From Chelativorans sp. ZYF759 (GTDB lineage Bacteria > Pseudomonadota > Alphaproteobacteria > Rhizobiales > Rhizobiaceae), in the NCBI RefSeq assembly GCF_012911015.1, contig NZ_WVVV01000010.1:1-64000 (forward strand): 64,000 bases of DNA, in the 5' to 3' direction. Positions 63,262 to 64,000 of the stretch are shown piece after piece. The notes beneath the pieces were generated by a model. The model did not search any database. It had not been told where the DNA came from and worked only from the letters and a program-made list of their open reading frames with translations. The position numbers and the translations under genes were made by a program. The first letter of the stretch is position 1. Each line of letters begins with the position of its first letter.

Positions 63262-64000
63262 TTACTGTCCCGCCCAGCCGATGCGGTTCAGAAAGATGTT
63301 CTCGTTGGCCAGCGGGGTGAACTCGATCTCCTCGGCTGCGCCATAGATGACGGAAGCCTGGTAGAGCGGGATGACATAATTCTTGCTGGCCACGATCTCG
63401 CTGATCTGCTGGTAGAGTTCCAGACGCTCGTCCGTGTCGATCGTTGCACGCGCGGCATCCAGCGCCGCGTCGAGTTCCTCGTCGGCGACATTGGCCCAGC
63501 CGCTCGACGAATGCAGGATCGGATACATGATGCCGTCGGCGTCCTGACAGCCGCAGCTCCAGCGGCTGAACGAGGTCTGCGGAATGCTCTCGGGACCCGA
63601 CTGCATGCGCTGCATCCAGTTGCCCATGTCCGTCATCTCGATCTCGGCGTTGAGGCCGGCATCGACCAGCATCTGCTGGATCGCCTGCACCACGCGCTGG
63701 TCGTAGACCGGCGCGGTCAGGATCGAAAATTCCGCGGTAGCCGTATCGCCCAGTTCCGCGAGTATCTCCTTCGCCTTCTCCGGATCGTACTCGGCAGCCT
63801 CGATGCCCTCGACATAGCCGAACGAGGCAGGCGAGACGAGCTGTGAGACAGGAGCCTCATAGCCGCCCAGAATTCCTTCCACGATGCCTTCCTTGTCGAT
63901 CGCATGGGCAATCGCCAGACGCATGCGCTCGTCGTCGAGAGGTGCCTTCTGCACGTTCATCGCGAAATAGGCGACGCGCTCGGTGCGGGCCGCCAATACC
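63262..64000 (-). CDS. Dipeptide/oligopeptide ABC transporter binding protein, C-terminal part
   Basis: The C-terminal 245 residues of a family-5 extracellular solute-binding protein (SBP_bac_5); the start lies beyond the window. NVQKAPLDDERMRLAIAHAI matches the diagnostic block of the family, followed by VEGILGGYEAPVSQLVSPAS and YDPEKAKEILAEL. The C-terminal end is NENIFLNRIGWAGQ. It is periplasmic and would deliver peptides or related compounds to a permease encoded upstream. The amidohydrolase gene follows after a hairpin. Confidence 0.94.
   Translation of the reverse strand, partial: VLAARTERVAYFAMNVQKAPLDDERMRLAIAHAIDKEGIVEGILGGYEAPVSQLVSPASFGYVEGIEAAEYDPEKAKEILAELGDTATAEFSILTAPVYDQRVVQAIQQMLVDAGLNAEIEMTDMGNWMQRMQSGPESIPQTSFSRWSCGCQDADGIMYPILHSSSGWANVADEELDAALDAARATIDTDERLELYQQISEIVASKNYVIPLYQASVIYGAAEEIEFTPLANENIFLNRIGWAGQ

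Overview
The window is about 64 kb of GC-rich chromosome from an alphaproteobacterium, most likely of the order Hyphomicrobiales (Rhizobiales). The signs are a phasin, an intracellular PHA depolymerase and an acetoacetyl-CoA synthetase, a PmtA-like phospholipid methyltransferase, DUF1127 and DUF6894 proteins, a PdhS/CbrA-like histidine kinase and a possible RirA-type iron box. No phage, insertion sequence, CRISPR array or plasmid function was seen. Gene density is high, with mostly short intergenic regions and many ATGA-type overlaps.

Layout. 1-3655: edge of a surface polysaccharide locus (CapD-type dehydratase/epimerase, sugar-phosphate transferase, epimerase, DegT aminotransferase). 3685-7756: gshA, rsmE, a conserved hypothetical gene, a 46-residue membrane peptide and the last gene of the lut operon. 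7016-15873: two hydroxy-acid oxidation systems back to back, lutABC plus a phosphatase on the minus strand and glcD-glcE-glcF on the plus strand, with an ASCH-domain gene and a DUF4870-like gene between the glc genes. 15862-34171: mostly housekeeping and catabolic genes (BASS transporter, L,D-transpeptidase, tag, sugar-acid dehydratase, coxG-like, pmtA-like, pyrF, EamA, phaZ, GST, queG, mepA, glk, ABC exporter, dapB, gpmA), followed by tRNA-Leu(CAG). 35073-38545: a tightly coupled four-gene cassette (GT2 glycosyltransferase, acyl-CoA-dehydrogenase-like enzyme, PIG-L deacetylase, NodS-like methyltransferase). 38969-45882: sugar kinase, Crp-type regulator, small proteins, a LysR/DUF1127 pair, xseA and phasin. 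46143-56924: a large PAS histidine kinase, an iron-type ABC uptake pair, aacS, AsmA. 57012-64000: fatty acid desaturase, then a probable peptide or amino-compound catabolic region (VOC protein, FAD oxidoreductase, MlrC-like M81 peptidase, amidohydrolase, dipeptide-type binding protein).

Most notable. Just downstream of the phasin gene, on its strand, are three consecutive stem-loops (45302-45406). Their stems differ but their 10-nt loops are identical, ACCUCCUCCC, a perfect anti-Shine-Dalgarno sequence. This is the architecture of the alphaproteobacterial 'cuckoo'/alpha-r14-type small RNAs, here in triplicate and attached to a PHB granule gene. The phasin and phaZ upstream regions also share the 10-mer TTGCAATGCA at nearly the same distance from the start codon, which suggests a common PhaR operator. 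The cassette at 35073-38545 combines chemistry that recalls lipochitooligosaccharide synthesis (glycosyl transfer, N-deacetylation, NodS-like methylation) with an acyl-CoA-dehydrogenase-like enzyme. It is the best candidate here for an undescribed biosynthetic system.

Limits. All calls come from reading the sequence and its translations. No database search, folding program or alignment was run.
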